Made by a program: the position numbers and the translations under genes. DNA of 64,000 nucleotides, taken from NCBI GenBank assembly GCA_035448545.1, contig DAOTJE010000018.1, positions 21,600 through 85,599 on the forward strand, written 5' to 3'. The notes beneath the pieces were generated by a model. The model ran no database searches and was not told the origin of the DNA. It was given only the letters and a program-made list of their open reading frames with translations. Origin of the DNA: Anaerobaca sp035448545. GTDB lineage: Bacteria > Planctomycetota > Phycisphaerae > Sedimentisphaerales > Anaerobacaceae. Positions 41,125 to 50,207 of this stretch are shown piece after piece. The number at the start of each line of letters is the position of its first letter. The stretch's first letter is position 1.

Positions 41125-41522
41125 TGTCCGGCTGCGCCGGTCGGGCGATACGCTCCCGCTGAATCACGACCTCGGAGCATCCGATGGACGCTGGCCAACA
41201 CGGTTCGTTTGCGCCCGGCAGACCCTGTACCGCCGGGAAAAACGGCTGCAAATAGTCGCTAATCAATAGCCAATCGCGCTCCGGCGGTCAAGCAAAAACC
41301 GCCGATCGGACCTACAAGGGGATTGGGGCGGCAAAGGCAGGCCCGGCCGCAAAGCCGGTCCCGTTGTCCGCAGCGGCACATGTACCCGGACCCACAGACG
41401 GCGAGGAACAGGACTTGATTGGGCGTCGAGGATCGACTATTGTTAGACGCCCGGCGTGACAACAGTGGCGTTCCGGGTATTACGGACAGATCAAGTATCA
41501 GGAAAGCAAAGGGAGACTGACG
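41125..41522. other. divergent intergenic region between hom and lipoprotein gene
   Basis: This 398-base gap has no supported gene. It holds two stem-loops, 41282-41304 (CGGCGGT / ACCGCCG, nine-base loop) and 41343-41358 (CCGGC / GCCGG). Neither is followed by a U-tract. The plus-strand promoter at 41415-41443 is listed separately. I see no clear promoter for hom. Confidence 0.5.
41415..41443 (+). promoter_or_regulatory. promoter for the DUF6786-like lipoprotein gene
   Basis: TTGATT (41415-41420) and TATTGT (41438-41443) are separated by exactly 17 bases. The predicted start leaves a leader of about 70 bases, with a GGGAG ribosome site 7 bases before the ATG at 41523. Confidence 0.5.
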
Positions 41523-42746
41523 ATGAGCGCAAGGACGATGGGGTGCTTCCTCGCGGCGGTGGCGTTGGCCGGCTGCGCGACGGCCGACTCGAACACGCAG
41601 GACCAGACCTTCGGAGGCGACGTTTCCTTCCTCCGCAAGCACACGGAGGTGATCGTTCTGCAAGACCGCTCCGGCAGCGGCCAGGTTGCCGTCGTTCCGG
41701 CGATGCAGGGACGCATCATGACGAGCACGGCGGGGGGCCCCGACGGCAAGAGCTTCGGCTGGATCAATCGCGAGCTCATCGCCTCGGGCCAGACACTGAA
41801 GCACATGAACCCCTACGGCGGAGAAGATCGCTTCTGGATCGGCCCGGAGGGAGGGCAGTTTTCCATCTTCTTCGCCAAAGGCGTCCCGTTCGATTTCGAG
41901 CACTGGCAGACTCCCGCTCCGATCGATACAGAGCCGTTTGAGATGGTCTCGAAAACGTCGGACTCGGCCAGCTTCCGACGGACGATGAAGCTCATGAACT
42001 ACAGCGGCACCTCGTTCGACGTGCAGGTGGACCGGGAGATCAACGTGCTTGACCGCGATCAGGCGCTGGCGCATCTGGACGCGCCGGTCGGCTCTTCGGT
42101 GAAGATGGTCGCGTTTGAGTCAAACAATCGGATAACCAACGCCGGGACCGAACCGTGGACCAGGCAGACGGGCCTGCTGTCGATCTGGATCCTGGGAATG
42201 TTCAATCCGTCCCCCCAGACGACCGTCGTCGTGCCGTTCAACATCGGGCCGGAAAGCCAACTCGGCCCGGTTGTGAATGACACCTATTTTGGTAAAGTGC
42301 CGGCCTCGCGGCTGGTCGTCAAAGACGGGGTCCTGTTCTTCCGCGGAGACGGACAATACCGGAGCAAGATCGGGCTTACGCCGCAACGCGCCAGAGACGT
42401 TCTGGGCAGCTACGACGCGGCCAACCAGGTTCTGACCATCGTTCAGTACAACAAGCCGCAGGGCGTGTCCGACTACGTCAACTCCATGTGGGAGCTTCAG
42501 GACGAGCCGTTCCGCGGCGATACCATCAACTCGTACAACGACGGTCCGGCTGCGCCCGGCGCCAAACCCATGGGCCCGTTCTATGAGCTGGAGACGTCTT
42601 CTCCCGCTGCGGCCCTCGCCCCCGGGCAGAGCATCGTCCACACCCATCGCACGTTCCATCTGGTAGGGGATAAGGCTGAGCTGGATCCTGTCGCAAAGGC
42701 GCTGTTGGGAGTGACGATCGCCGAGATCACCTCGGCGCTGCCGTAG
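41523..42746 (+). CDS. lipoprotein, DUF6786-like (aldose-epimerase-like fold)
   Basis: A 407-residue protein with a lipoprotein signal ('MSARTMGCFLAAVALAGC', lipid Cys at residue 18). The mature part carries 'FGWINRELIASGQ', 'GGEDRFWIGPEGGQFSIFF' and 'WQTPAPIDTEPFEMV', which I associate with the DUF6786 family, a sugar-mutarotase-like beta-sandwich. Whether it has enzyme activity is unknown. Gene and promoter stand alone between hom (divergent) and the PBP4-type peptidase. Planctomycetes and Bacteroidota often have such proteins in sugar-related contexts; that is a general association, not evidence here. Confidence 0.75.
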   Translation: MSARTMGCFLAAVALAGCATADSNTQDQTFGGDVSFLRKHTEVIVLQDRSGSGQVAVVPAMQGRIMTSTAGGPDGKSFGWINRELIASGQTLKHMNPYGGEDRFWIGPEGGQFSIFFAKGVPFDFEHWQTPAPIDTEPFEMVSKTSDSASFRRTMKLMNYSGTSFDVQVDREINVLDRDQALAHLDAPVGSSVKMVAFESNNRITNAGTEPWTRQTGLLSIWILGMFNPSPQTTVVVPFNIGPESQLGPVVNDTYFGKVPASRLVVKDGVLFFRGDGQYRSKIGLTPQRARDVLGSYDAANQVLTIVQYNKPQGVSDYVNSMWELQDEPFRGDTINSYNDGPAAPGAKPMGPFYELETSSPAAALAPGQSIVHTHRTFHLVGDKAELDPVAKALLGVTIAEITSALP

Positions 42747-42783
42747 GAGACGCAGCTGGACGCCTGTCAATCAAAAAAACGCG

Positions 42784-44220
42784 ATGAGCACGAGGCCCAT
42801 ATTGCACACCATGAAGTCGTGTACCAGGAAGGTGCTGTTTGTTCTCTGGGTCTGCGTCTGGCTGTGCCGGCCGGTGGCCGCAGATCTGGCCGGACGCATC
42901 GCCGACGCCGTTGGAAAGGCCAAGCCTGCCGAGTACGCCATTCATATCGTCGCGCCGGATTCGGGCAGGGTGGTGTACAGCCACAACGCGACCACCGCCA
43001 TGACTCCGGCGTCGAACATGAAGCTCGTGACCACGGCGGCGGCTCTGCGCTATCTGGGGCCGCTTTTTGAGTACCGGACCCGGATCGGCTTGTGCGATGG
43101 CGCACTGGTGGTTATCGGCAGCGGAGACCCGCTCCTCGGCGACCCGGTTATGGACGCGCTGTATGGTCGCGAAAACGGCTGGGTCTTCGACGAAGTCGTT
43201 CGCGGCCTTCAGGGACTCGGCATCGAGTCGATCACCGACATCATCATCGACACGACGGTCTTCGACGATCAGCGGGTTCATCCGAACTGGCTCGAAAGCG
43301 ATCTGAATCGGTGGTACGCCTGTGAGGTGTGCGGTCTGAACTATCGCGGCAACTGCATCCGGGTGACCACCACAAATCAGGGCGGGCGGATCGACGTCCG
43401 GGTCGAGCCGACCACCTCCTTCGTCGAGATTGCCAACGAGATTCAGGCGGTTTCGAGCGGCACCGGCGCCGTCGGCGCCTACCGAACCCGCCAGCCGAAT
43501 CGCATCACCCTTCGCGGCAAGTGCCGAGACAAAGAGGGACCATTCGACGTGGCCATCGAGCAGCCTGGCGCATTCTTCGGCTTCGTGCTGGCCGAGCACC
43601 TGGTGCGCGCGGGCATCCCGGTCAGTGGCCATCTCGCCGAACGGGCGTTCGATCCCAACTGCCGGCTTGTTCCTGTGGCGGAATATACCACGCCGTTGAT
43701 CGACTGTCTGCATCGCGCCAACAAGGACAGCTTGGGGCTGGCGGCAGAGGCACTGCTCAAGACGATTGCCGCCTATGCGAATCCCGACCGCAAGAACGGC
43801 AGTTGGGAGAAGGGCCGGGAGCTGATCGGCAAGTACCTGACCGATCTGGGGATTCCGCGTCGGGAGTTTGAGATCGACGACGGAAGCGGCCTGAGTCGAA
43901 AGAACCTGCTCAGCGCCCGGGCCATCGTCGCGGTCTTGCGGGACGCCTATACCGGCGGCAACTGGGAGCTGTACAGGACGTCTCTGGCGGTCGGCGGCGC
44001 GGACGGCACAATCGGGAAATACTTCAAAGAGTCAGCCTACCGGGCCGGCATTCTGGGCAAGACCGGCTACATCAGCGGGGTGCGCTCGTTCTCGGGCATC
44101 TGTCTGACCGACAAAGGACCGTACCTCTTCTCGATCATCTCCAACCGATCGAGTCTCAGTCGCGAGGCGATCAACGCGATCGCCCAGGCCATCATGGATG
44201 AGTATCGCGGCAAGAAGTGA
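42784..44220 (+). CDS. dacB: D-Ala-D-Ala carboxypeptidase/endopeptidase (PBP4, S13)
   Basis: A 478-residue exported PBP. The signal peptide is 'MKSCTRKVLFVLWVCVWLCR'; an ATG at 42811 would give exactly this start, and 42784 is an equally open alternative nine codons upstream. The nucleophile motif S77-N-M-K80 ('TPASNMKLVTTAAAL') and the third motif K426-T-G428 ('GILGKTGYISG') are canonical. The second motif, normally SxN, reads S316-L-G318 ('NKDSLGLAAEALLK'), so the Asn is missing. S13 enzymes trim or cleave peptidoglycan cross-links in the periplasm. Activity may be altered. Confidence 0.88.
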   Translation: MSTRPILHTMKSCTRKVLFVLWVCVWLCRPVAADLAGRIADAVGKAKPAEYAIHIVAPDSGRVVYSHNATTAMTPASNMKLVTTAAALRYLGPLFEYRTRIGLCDGALVVIGSGDPLLGDPVMDALYGRENGWVFDEVVRGLQGLGIESITDIIIDTTVFDDQRVHPNWLESDLNRWYACEVCGLNYRGNCIRVTTTNQGGRIDVRVEPTTSFVEIANEIQAVSSGTGAVGAYRTRQPNRITLRGKCRDKEGPFDVAIEQPGAFFGFVLAEHLVRAGIPVSGHLAERAFDPNCRLVPVAEYTTPLIDCLHRANKDSLGLAAEALLKTIAAYANPDRKNGSWEKGRELIGKYLTDLGIPRREFEIDDGSGLSRKNLLSARAIVAVLRDAYTGGNWELYRTSLAVGGADGTIGKYFKESAYRAGILGKTGYISGVRSFSGICLTDKGPYLFSIISNRSSLSREAINAIAQAIMDEYRGKK

Positions 44221-44245
44221 AACGAACCGCCTTAGCGCCATCTGA

Positions 44246-45826
44246 TCAGGGGCGAACGTACACCCGCAGCCCGTTCTCCCAGCCATGCCGAAGCCAACTC
44301 GAATCGACCGCCTGAAGCAGGGGCTCCTCGAGAAACGAGAAGTAGGGGGGCTCCACACCGACCACCACCGCCGAGGGAGGTCTTCTCTTCAGGAGGTTCT
44401 CTAACGTGGCCGGACCAACCGTGTGCGTGACCTTGCGGTCGTCCGCCGACATGGCATCCGCGGCACGATAGACGATGGAGCCGCTGGCCAACTCGGGATA
44501 GACGTCACTTCCACCCTCCAGCGCGTAGAGCGGTCCCAGGGTCAGGACGAGGTCGGGTCTGCCGGCCTTATCCGCCATCTCGGCGGCGGTCTGGTGCAGC
44601 ATGACCGGAGTCCAGCACTCCGGCACAAGGACAGCGGGCAGCCGGCGCAGGACACCCAGATTGGTCAGGACCGCCAGCGCCGCACAGAAGAACGTGACCG
44701 CGCACGCGACGTGGAAGGGTCGCCTGCCGTCGGGTTTCTCCGCCGCCTGACGCAAGGCCGCCATCGGATAGGCACACACGATCACCAGAAACGGCACCGG
44801 CACCGCCCAATACTGATGCCACATCGTCGGAGGGACAAACGCGATCAGAACGAAGCATGCGGCCACGGCACCGGCCACGAGAAGGTTGCGTCGGGAGGTG
44901 CCGCTCAGGGAAGGCCGCCGTCTTGCCATAAGAGCGATCCAATACCCCGTCACGACCAGGAGGGCCAGATAGCCCGGTGTCTTCAGGCAGTCGATGGTCA
45001 GCTTGACCTTGTCGAACACCAAGCCGATCTCGTGCAGCCATCGCCCGTAGAGAGCCGGAATCTCAACCAGATTCAGCCACGCGGCCCTCGGCGCCTGCAA
45101 GAGAATCCAGAGAGGCCAGGACAGGACCAGCAGGCCCGCAATCAAGAAGGGCAGTGCACTTCGGATCCGATTGTGGATGGAGCCTCTCGCGGCCATGAGC
45201 ACCGCGGCCAGATACACGGCGGCGATCAGGGCCGTGGTCACGCGCATGCAGGTAGCGAACATCAGCAGAGCTCCGATCGAGGCCAGCCGCCAGAACCGAG
45301 GGGTCCGTCGGAAGCTGGTTCGGACGAACAGCCAGAAGGCCAGAACCACACAGCAGATGACCACGTCGTGATTCCAGGCATAGCCGGCAGCGTAATCCAC
45401 GAGAGGATTAAACACGTACAAGACGGCCGCCGCCAGACCGAGCCCTTGTCCGGCGAGTCGGTGGTTGCCAAAGACGCGTCCGTAGATTGCCAGGATCAAC
45501 ACGACCACTACCATGTCGCAGCAGGCCGACAGCATCCGCCCGACCAGAAGATAGTAATCCGTGCCAAGCGCCCGGTAGAGTGTGCCAAGCAGCAGCGGAT
45601 GGTACGGCAGTTGTGCCGGATAGGCGAAATCGCGGTAGATCAACTGCCCACGCTCGAGCAAGACTGCCGCAGTGCAGTACATGTGCTCGTCCCGGCTGAC
45701 TGGCTGCTTCATCATGCTGTTGGCCAGGATCGAGGCGAGCAGCATGACAACGATCCCGCTCCTGGCGAGCGCCGCGACACGTTTCACCGCAGGAAGATCG
45801 AACGATCTTGATTTCGATCCAGGCAT
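44246..45826 (-). CDS. GT-C family glycosyltransferase, membrane-embedded
   Basis: A 526-residue protein with about 10-12 hydrophobic segments and the first-loop acidic motif 'VSRDEHMYCTAAVLLERG', characteristic of GT-C enzymes such as ArnT and PMT that use polyprenyl-phosphate sugars. The C-terminal ~110 residues are soluble and face outward. It probably transfers a sugar to a lipid, protein or cell-surface glycan on the periplasmic side; the acceptor is unknown. It begins 4 bases after the stop of the short CNNM gene and is last in the histidine-kinase operon. No sensor or partner gene hints at its substrate. Confidence 0.82.
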   Translation of the reverse strand: MPGSKSRSFDLPAVKRVAALARSGIVVMLLASILANSMMKQPVSRDEHMYCTAAVLLERGQLIYRDFAYPAQLPYHPLLLGTLYRALGTDYYLLVGRMLSACCDMVVVVLILAIYGRVFGNHRLAGQGLGLAAAVLYVFNPLVDYAAGYAWNHDVVICCVVLAFWLFVRTSFRRTPRFWRLASIGALLMFATCMRVTTALIAAVYLAAVLMAARGSIHNRIRSALPFLIAGLLVLSWPLWILLQAPRAAWLNLVEIPALYGRWLHEIGLVFDKVKLTIDCLKTPGYLALLVVTGYWIALMARRRPSLSGTSRRNLLVAGAVAACFVLIAFVPPTMWHQYWAVPVPFLVIVCAYPMAALRQAAEKPDGRRPFHVACAVTFFCAALAVLTNLGVLRRLPAVLVPECWTPVMLHQTAAEMADKAGRPDLVLTLGPLYALEGGSDVYPELASGSIVYRAADAMSADDRKVTHTVGPATLENLLKRRPPSAVVVGVEPPYFSFLEEPLLQAVDSSWLRHGWENGLRVYVRP

Positions 45827-45830
45827 CGCC

Positions 45831-46841
45831 TCACCATTCCGCCAGTTCGCCCAGAAGCTCTTCGACCAGGTCCTTCATGGTGACGATCCCCACGGGAATT
45901 TCGTGGCCGCCTCGTCGGCTCCGCGTCACCAGCACAATCTCCAGACCGTCCCGCCGCATCTCATCGATGGCATCAATCACGGGCGTCGCACCGTCCATCT
46001 GCCGCAGAGGCATTACAAAGCGGGCCAGGTCGTCAAAGGGTTCCTCCACACTCAGCACGTCGTACACGTTGACGAACCCGATGATGTCGGTGGGCGCATC
46101 CCGCCACACAAGCAACCGCGTCCACGGATGCCGCCGGAGCTTGTTCAGCAGGGCCGTCCGGTTGGATCGGAGGTTCACAGCCTGAACCTCGTTGAGTGGA
46201 ACCTTGACCGCGTTCAGCCGCAGACCGGGAATATTGACGATACGATCGACGATGTCCGTCTGAATGGGGCTGAGGAGGCCCTCGTCCTGCGTATCGCGCA
46301 GGATGGCTCTGATCTGATGACGCTGGGCGGACGCGATCGCGGTCTTGGACGACACGGACGACCCGATGGTATAGCCGAAGAGGTGAGAGAGACCTCGGAG
46401 CAGGGGGACAATCCCGCACCATGTCAGAAGGCGATGGGTGACCAGCAGCAGCGGAGCGAAAAACGGCATGAGGACATCGGCGCGGTAGAGGAAGACGCTC
46501 TTGGGTGTGGACTCGGCGAAGACAAACAACAGCGGGGCCGTCAGGGTCGCGGCCAGAAGTTCGGCGGCATGCTCCGAGCGTCCTTCCCTCAACAGGAGGT
46601 AGGTGACACAACTGGTCGCCACGTAGTTGGCCAGATTGTTGGCCACCAGAAGCGAGAGCAGCAGACCGGCGCCGTCCGGAAGGATTTCACTGAGAATCCT
46701 CTGCTGCCAGCAGCCCTTCTCCGCGCCCAGACGGACACGCAGACGACTGAGGCGGTACATGCCCGTCTCCAGTCCGGAGAACACCGCGGACAGCACGGCG
46801 GTGCACAAGGCCAAGGCCAGGATGGCGACCTCAGCAGGCAT
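45831..46841 (-). CDS. CNNM/DUF21-CBS membrane protein without CorC domain
   Basis: A 336-residue protein, started at the ATG of 'MPAEVAILALALCTAVLSAV' because its longer opening runs into the neighbouring gene. The CNNM (DUF21) domain with about four TM helices occupies residues 1-165 ('FSGLETGMYRLSRLRVRLG'), and a CBS pair occupies about 195-336 ('VPVGIVTMKDLVEELLGEL'). The usual C-terminal CorC_HlyC domain is absent, since the protein stops at the end of CBS2. CNNM proteins are linked to Mg2+/Co2+ efflux or transport. It overlaps the upstream paralogue by 11 bases, implying a pair. Confidence 0.88.
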   Translation of the reverse strand: MPAEVAILALALCTAVLSAVFSGLETGMYRLSRLRVRLGAEKGCWQQRILSEILPDGAGLLLSLLVANNLANYVATSCVTYLLLREGRSEHAAELLAATLTAPLLFVFAESTPKSVFLYRADVLMPFFAPLLLVTHRLLTWCGIVPLLRGLSHLFGYTIGSSVSSKTAIASAQRHQIRAILRDTQDEGLLSPIQTDIVDRIVNIPGLRLNAVKVPLNEVQAVNLRSNRTALLNKLRRHPWTRLLVWRDAPTDIIGFVNVYDVLSVEEPFDDLARFVMPLRQMDGATPVIDAIDEMRRDGLEIVLVTRSRRGGHEIPVGIVTMKDLVEELLGELAEW

Positions 46842-48105
46842 CGGCAATCGGCTCCAGAGACAGGACCACGGTCTCAATACGATGTCTTCGGACTCGCTCG
46901 ACCGTGAACCGCAGGTTGTTCAGGTGTACTGCATCGCCCGGCTTGGGGATCTTCCCCAAAAGCGCGGTTACCAGTCCGCCGATGGTAGCCAGCCGGGTCT
47001 CACTGAGGTCCAGACCGAGGTCATCGGCCCACTCATGGATCGGCTGGTTTCCCGAGAGGCGATACTGAAACGGTCCAAGCTGCTGAATGGCTTCCGCGGC
47101 GTCACTCGCCTCGGCGCGGCCGAAGAGTTCCGCAGCGATATCTTCCAGACATACGGAACCGGCAATCCCGCCATACTCATCCACAACGACCGCCATATCG
47201 GTTTGCGTCTTTCGGAAGTGCTCCAGCAGAGATTCGACCGTTTTCTGCTCGGGCACGAACGGGACCGGCTGCACCAGCCGATCCAACGAGGCGTCGGGCC
47301 GAAGAAGCAACTGCCGCAGATGGACCATGCCAACCACTTTGTCGATATTCTTGACATAGACGGGAATCTTCGTCAGGCGATGTTCTCGCATGCGCTGCCG
47401 CACCAGCGAAGGGGGATCGGAGACATCGCAGGCGACCATGTCCACGCGGGGCCGCATCACGTGTCTGACTTTCAGAAAACCGAGCTCGATCACCTCCGCC
47501 AGAAGCCGGTTCTCGTCCTCGCTGATCAGGCCTCGTTGCCGGCTCAAATCGATCAGCGAACGGAACTCGGTCAACGTGATCGCCTTGCTGTGACGCCGAT
47601 GCCCGAGCAGGATTCGCAGGATAGGCTCCAGAAGCAGAACCCGGGCCACAGATGCCAACGGCCCCAACACCTGAACGCAGAGAAACACCGGCAGGGCGAC
47701 TACGTTCCCAACACGCCAGGAATTCGCGTAGGCCAGCGATTTCGGGAGGATCTCGCCGAAAAGCACCAGCATCAGAAAGGTCGTAACGGCAAGACCGGCG
47801 GCGGCGCTTATGCCCCATTGCATCTTCACCCGGAGCATCAGAATGCTGGAAAAGGCAAAAAACAGGACGTTGACCATGATATTGCCGAGCAGCAGACAAG
47901 TGAGCAGTTGCCCGGATCGGCTCAGGAGCCGCACGAGAAGTCTGTGAACGCGCCGTGGGGAACCCGTGATAAGCCGGATCTGTCGCCGGGTGAGGTTGAA
48001 CAGAGCCGTCTCGGAACCCGAGAAGAAAGCCGATCCGGCCAGCAGAACCAGCATCGCGACGACGTGACCGACGTTCTGGTAGACGGTGGCCATCATTGTC
48101 ATCAC
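46831..48105 (-). CDS. CNNM/CorC-type transporter-associated protein (full length)
   Basis: A 424-residue protein with the complete three-part architecture. The DUF21 membrane domain is at about 1-185 ('FFSGSETALFNLTRRQIRL'), the CBS pair at about 205-330 ('VMRPRVDMVACDVSDPPSL'), and the C-terminal CorC_HlyC domain at about 340-424 ('FQYRLSGNQPIHEWADDLG'). It is the long partner of the adjacent shorter paralogue. Family members have been connected to magnesium and cobalt resistance. The start overlaps the kinase gene by 4 bases, and it sits second in the operon after the kinase. Confidence 0.92.
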   Translation of the reverse strand: MMTMMATVYQNVGHVVAMLVLLAGSAFFSGSETALFNLTRRQIRLITGSPRRVHRLLVRLLSRSGQLLTCLLLGNIMVNVLFFAFSSILMLRVKMQWGISAAAGLAVTTFLMLVLFGEILPKSLAYANSWRVGNVVALPVFLCVQVLGPLASVARVLLLEPILRILLGHRRHSKAITLTEFRSLIDLSRQRGLISEDENRLLAEVIELGFLKVRHVMRPRVDMVACDVSDPPSLVRQRMREHRLTKIPVYVKNIDKVVGMVHLRQLLLRPDASLDRLVQPVPFVPEQKTVESLLEHFRKTQTDMAVVVDEYGGIAGSVCLEDIAAELFGRAEASDAAEAIQQLGPFQYRLSGNQPIHEWADDLGLDLSETRLATIGGLVTALLGKIPKPGDAVHLNNLRFTVERVRRHRIETVVLSLEPIADAC

Positions 48106-48884
48106 GACGATGATTTGGGCAGGCGGACGTGAAACGTGGTTCCGCGGCCGGGACAGGATTCTGCGGAAATCTCTCCTCCGTGCGCGTTGACGACCCGCTT
48201 GCAGAACGCCAACCCGACCCCGGAACCGGAATACGTGGCAGGGCCCTCCTGTCCGGCCTTGGTCGTGAAGAAAGGCTCAAAAATACTGTCGAGGTCGCCG
48301 CTGGGGATCCCTCGCCCGGTGTCGGTCACGGCGATGTGAACCTGCACGCCGTCTTCGCATGCTGAGATGGTCAGCAGACCGCCGCCGGGAAGCATGGCGT
48401 CTCGCGCATTTAAGATCAGATTCATGAACACCTGCTGAATCTGCACCGGCACGCACACGATCTCCACTGTCTCAGGCACCTCGATCCGGACGGTGATGCC
48501 GTCCTTGTTGAAATCCCGACACAGGCAGGTGAACACGTCGTCCACGAGGGCACGCAACGCCGCACGATGCTTCTCCTGAGGCCGCCCATTTGCCATCGCC
48601 AGCATGCTGACCATGATCTTGGACGCACGCTCACAGTTGCGCACCGTCTTGTCAAGCACCTTGGCCACCAGGTCGGTGTCATGGGGGTTCTTGGCGGCCA
48701 GTGCCGCATAGTTGGCCAACGGTGTCAGGAGGTTGTTGATCTCGTGCGCGATCATACTGGTGGCCGAACCGAGATTGGCCAGGGCTTGCAGCTGTACGTT
48801 CTGCAATTTCAGCGTGTTGTATTCCTGTTCTTTCTTGGCCAACCGCTGGTGCAGTGCGAGGCGTTTGTCGATGATGCTTGCCAA
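48102..48884 (-). CDS. soluble histidine kinase, no sensor domain
   Basis: A 260-residue kinase. I choose the TTG at 48884 because AGAAGGAG ends 7 bases before it; an upstream TTG at 48905 lies before that site. The N-terminus (about 1-35) is a coiled-coil helix without TM or sensor domain. The phospho-acceptor H47 lies in 'MIAHEINNLLTPLANYAAL', with N box 'NLILNARDAMLPGG', G1 'DTGRGIPSGDLDSIFEPFF' and G2 'GSGVGLAFCKRVVNAHGG'. It overlaps the CNNM gene by 4 bases. No response regulator gene lies on this strand; the nearest is the divergent one at 49458-49931. Confidence 0.85.
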   Translation of the reverse strand: MASIIDKRLALHQRLAKKEQEYNTLKLQNVQLQALANLGSATSMIAHEINNLLTPLANYAALAAKNPHDTDLVAKVLDKTVRNCERASKIMVSMLAMANGRPQEKHRAALRALVDDVFTCLCRDFNKDGITVRIEVPETVEIVCVPVQIQQVFMNLILNARDAMLPGGGLLTISACEDGVQVHIAVTDTGRGIPSGDLDSIFEPFFTTKAGQEGPATYSGSGVGLAFCKRVVNAHGGEISAESCPGRGTTFHVRLPKSSS

Positions 48885-48933
48885 CAGCCGACTCCTTCTG
48901 TACAATGCGATCCGTCGTATTCGTACGTCGTGT

Positions 48934-48962
48934 ATTATCCATTGGAGGTCATCCTCTTACAA
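48934..48962 (-). promoter_or_regulatory. promoter of the kinase-CNNM-GT operon
   Basis: On the minus strand TTGTAA (plus positions 48957-48962) and GATAAT (48934-48939) are exactly 17 bases apart. The predicted transcript would start near 48927, about 43 bases before the TTG start codon. This is among the best sigma-70-like matches in the window. Confidence 0.6.
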
Positions 48963-49051
48963 GTATGTGGATCGGCCGGAGCGCGGTTTTTTTCGCGAAG
49001 GACCGGCCCGGCCGGTGTCTTGCGGACAACCGTGTCCAGGGGACAGCCGCC

Positions 49052-49318
49052 ATGAACGAACAGAGGATTCTGGACGAGCTTCTGGCCCTCCTGGCCGGCG
49101 GGGGCGTCACGATCCGCAGCGAACCGCTGGGGGGCAACGGCGGAGGCTTGTGTGCGGTCCATGGCCAGAACGTGTTCTTCCTGGACACGCAGGCCGCATC
49201 GGGCGAGTCGGCTGCTCTTTGTGCCGAAGCCGTGAGAAAGGTGCTCGATATTGAGAGCATCTACATCCGGCCCGAAGTGCGCCAATTCATCGAGGAGCAT
49301 TCCGGTTCGCCCTGGTAA
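49052..49318 (+). CDS. small conserved-looking protein of unknown function
   Basis: An 88-residue protein preceded by AGGGGA 8 bases before the ATG. The sequence is a short helix ('QRILDELLALLAGG'), a Gly-rich beta turn, 'GLCAVHGQNVFFLD' and a helix ending 'YIRPEVRQFIEEHSG'. There is no signal or TM. It lies between the divergent kinase operon and a response regulator gene on the same strand 139 bases away. The codon use matches the neighbours, so it is probably real, but I do not recognise the family. Confidence 0.7.
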   Translation: MNEQRILDELLALLAGGGVTIRSEPLGGNGGGLCAVHGQNVFFLDTQAASGESAALCAEAVRKVLDIESIYIRPEVRQFIEEHSGSPW

Positions 49319-49457
49319 ATCGGCACGGACCGACGGAAATCTCTTGAAATCCGTCTGCCGGCAGGGCAAAAAGAGCTGTGATGTATGTGATGTGGTTGAT
49401 CGCGAACCGGCCCGGGTATTCGGGCCGCCTCCAACACCGATATCGGGAGCTTGGCTC

Positions 49458-49931
49458 ATGAGTCACCAGAAACGCCCGTCGCCGCCCGAAAGGCTGCCCG
49501 TCATCCTGGTTGTGGACGACAATGCCCAGAATCTCGAACTGATCCAGGCGTATCTGGAAGACGTCGAGTGTCGGATCGTCGCGGCTCGCGACGGCATCGA
49601 GGCTCTGGATCTGGTCGCCAAGACCGACCCGGACCTGGTCTTGTTGGATGTGATGATGCCCAAGATGAGCGGATTTGAGGTGTGCCGTCGGCTGAAGAAG
49701 GACCCGGCCACCAGGGATATCCCGGTGATCATGGTCACAGCGCTCAACGAATTCGGCGATATCGAACGCGGCATCGACTCCGGGACGGACGACTTCGTCA
49801 GCAAGCCCGTCAACCGGCTGGAGCTGCTGACGCGCGTCAAGACCATGCTCCGACTCAAGCATCTGAGCGATACGCTCGAGCGCACCGTAGCCTATCTCAG
49901 CGAGGTGGAAAGGCACGCCCAACCGACGTAG
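49458..49931 (+). CDS. single-domain response regulator (CheY-like)
   Basis: A 157-residue protein started at an ATG with GGGAG 9 bases upstream. The receiver domain covers about 13-135, with the acidic pair 'VVDDNAQNLEL', the phospho-acceptor D64 in 'LVLLDVMMPKMSG', the switch Thr in 'IMVTALNEFG' and the Lys in 'DDFVSKPVNRLELL'. No output domain follows, only a ~20-residue helical tail. It may be the partner of the soluble kinase on the opposite strand. Similar receivers begin cyclic-di-GMP enzymes, but here the protein stops. Confidence 0.9.
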   Translation: MSHQKRPSPPERLPVILVVDDNAQNLELIQAYLEDVECRIVAARDGIEALDLVAKTDPDLVLLDVMMPKMSGFEVCRRLKKDPATRDIPVIMVTALNEFGDIERGIDSGTDDFVSKPVNRLELLTRVKTMLRLKHLSDTLERTVAYLSEVERHAQPT

Positions 49932-49944
49932 GCTGTCGCCATCG

Positions 49945-49958
49945 CCGGATCGATCCGG
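49945..49958. repeat. 14-bp perfect palindrome
   Basis: CCGGATCGATCCGG is a perfect inverted repeat 14 bases after the response regulator stop. As RNA it would form a five-pair stem with a TCGA loop. It lacks a U-tract, so I do not call it a terminator; an operator is equally possible. Confidence 0.35.
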
Positions 49959-50207
49959 GTCGTGCGGGGCAGGGGGCCGGACGCCGGACACCATTCGCAT
50001 GCCCTCTCCCGCCCCCGCCGGCACGCTGAGAGTCTGATAACGGCCCCTTCCGAATCGCAACAATCGCTACAGGGTGTACAACCGCCCTGACGAACGTGGG
50101 GTACGCCTGCCCTCGCGACATCAACGCAGGTTAACCACCCTCCCGAATTGGACGATATCTCCGCAGAATCGTTCGTATAACGTCCCTGGCATTTTTTGGA
50201 GTGAGGG

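Noticed and set aside
41125..41522. Search for tRNA or small RNA in the longest gap
   Set aside because: No T-loop sequence, cloverleaf or terminator was found; only short stem-loops and a promoter.
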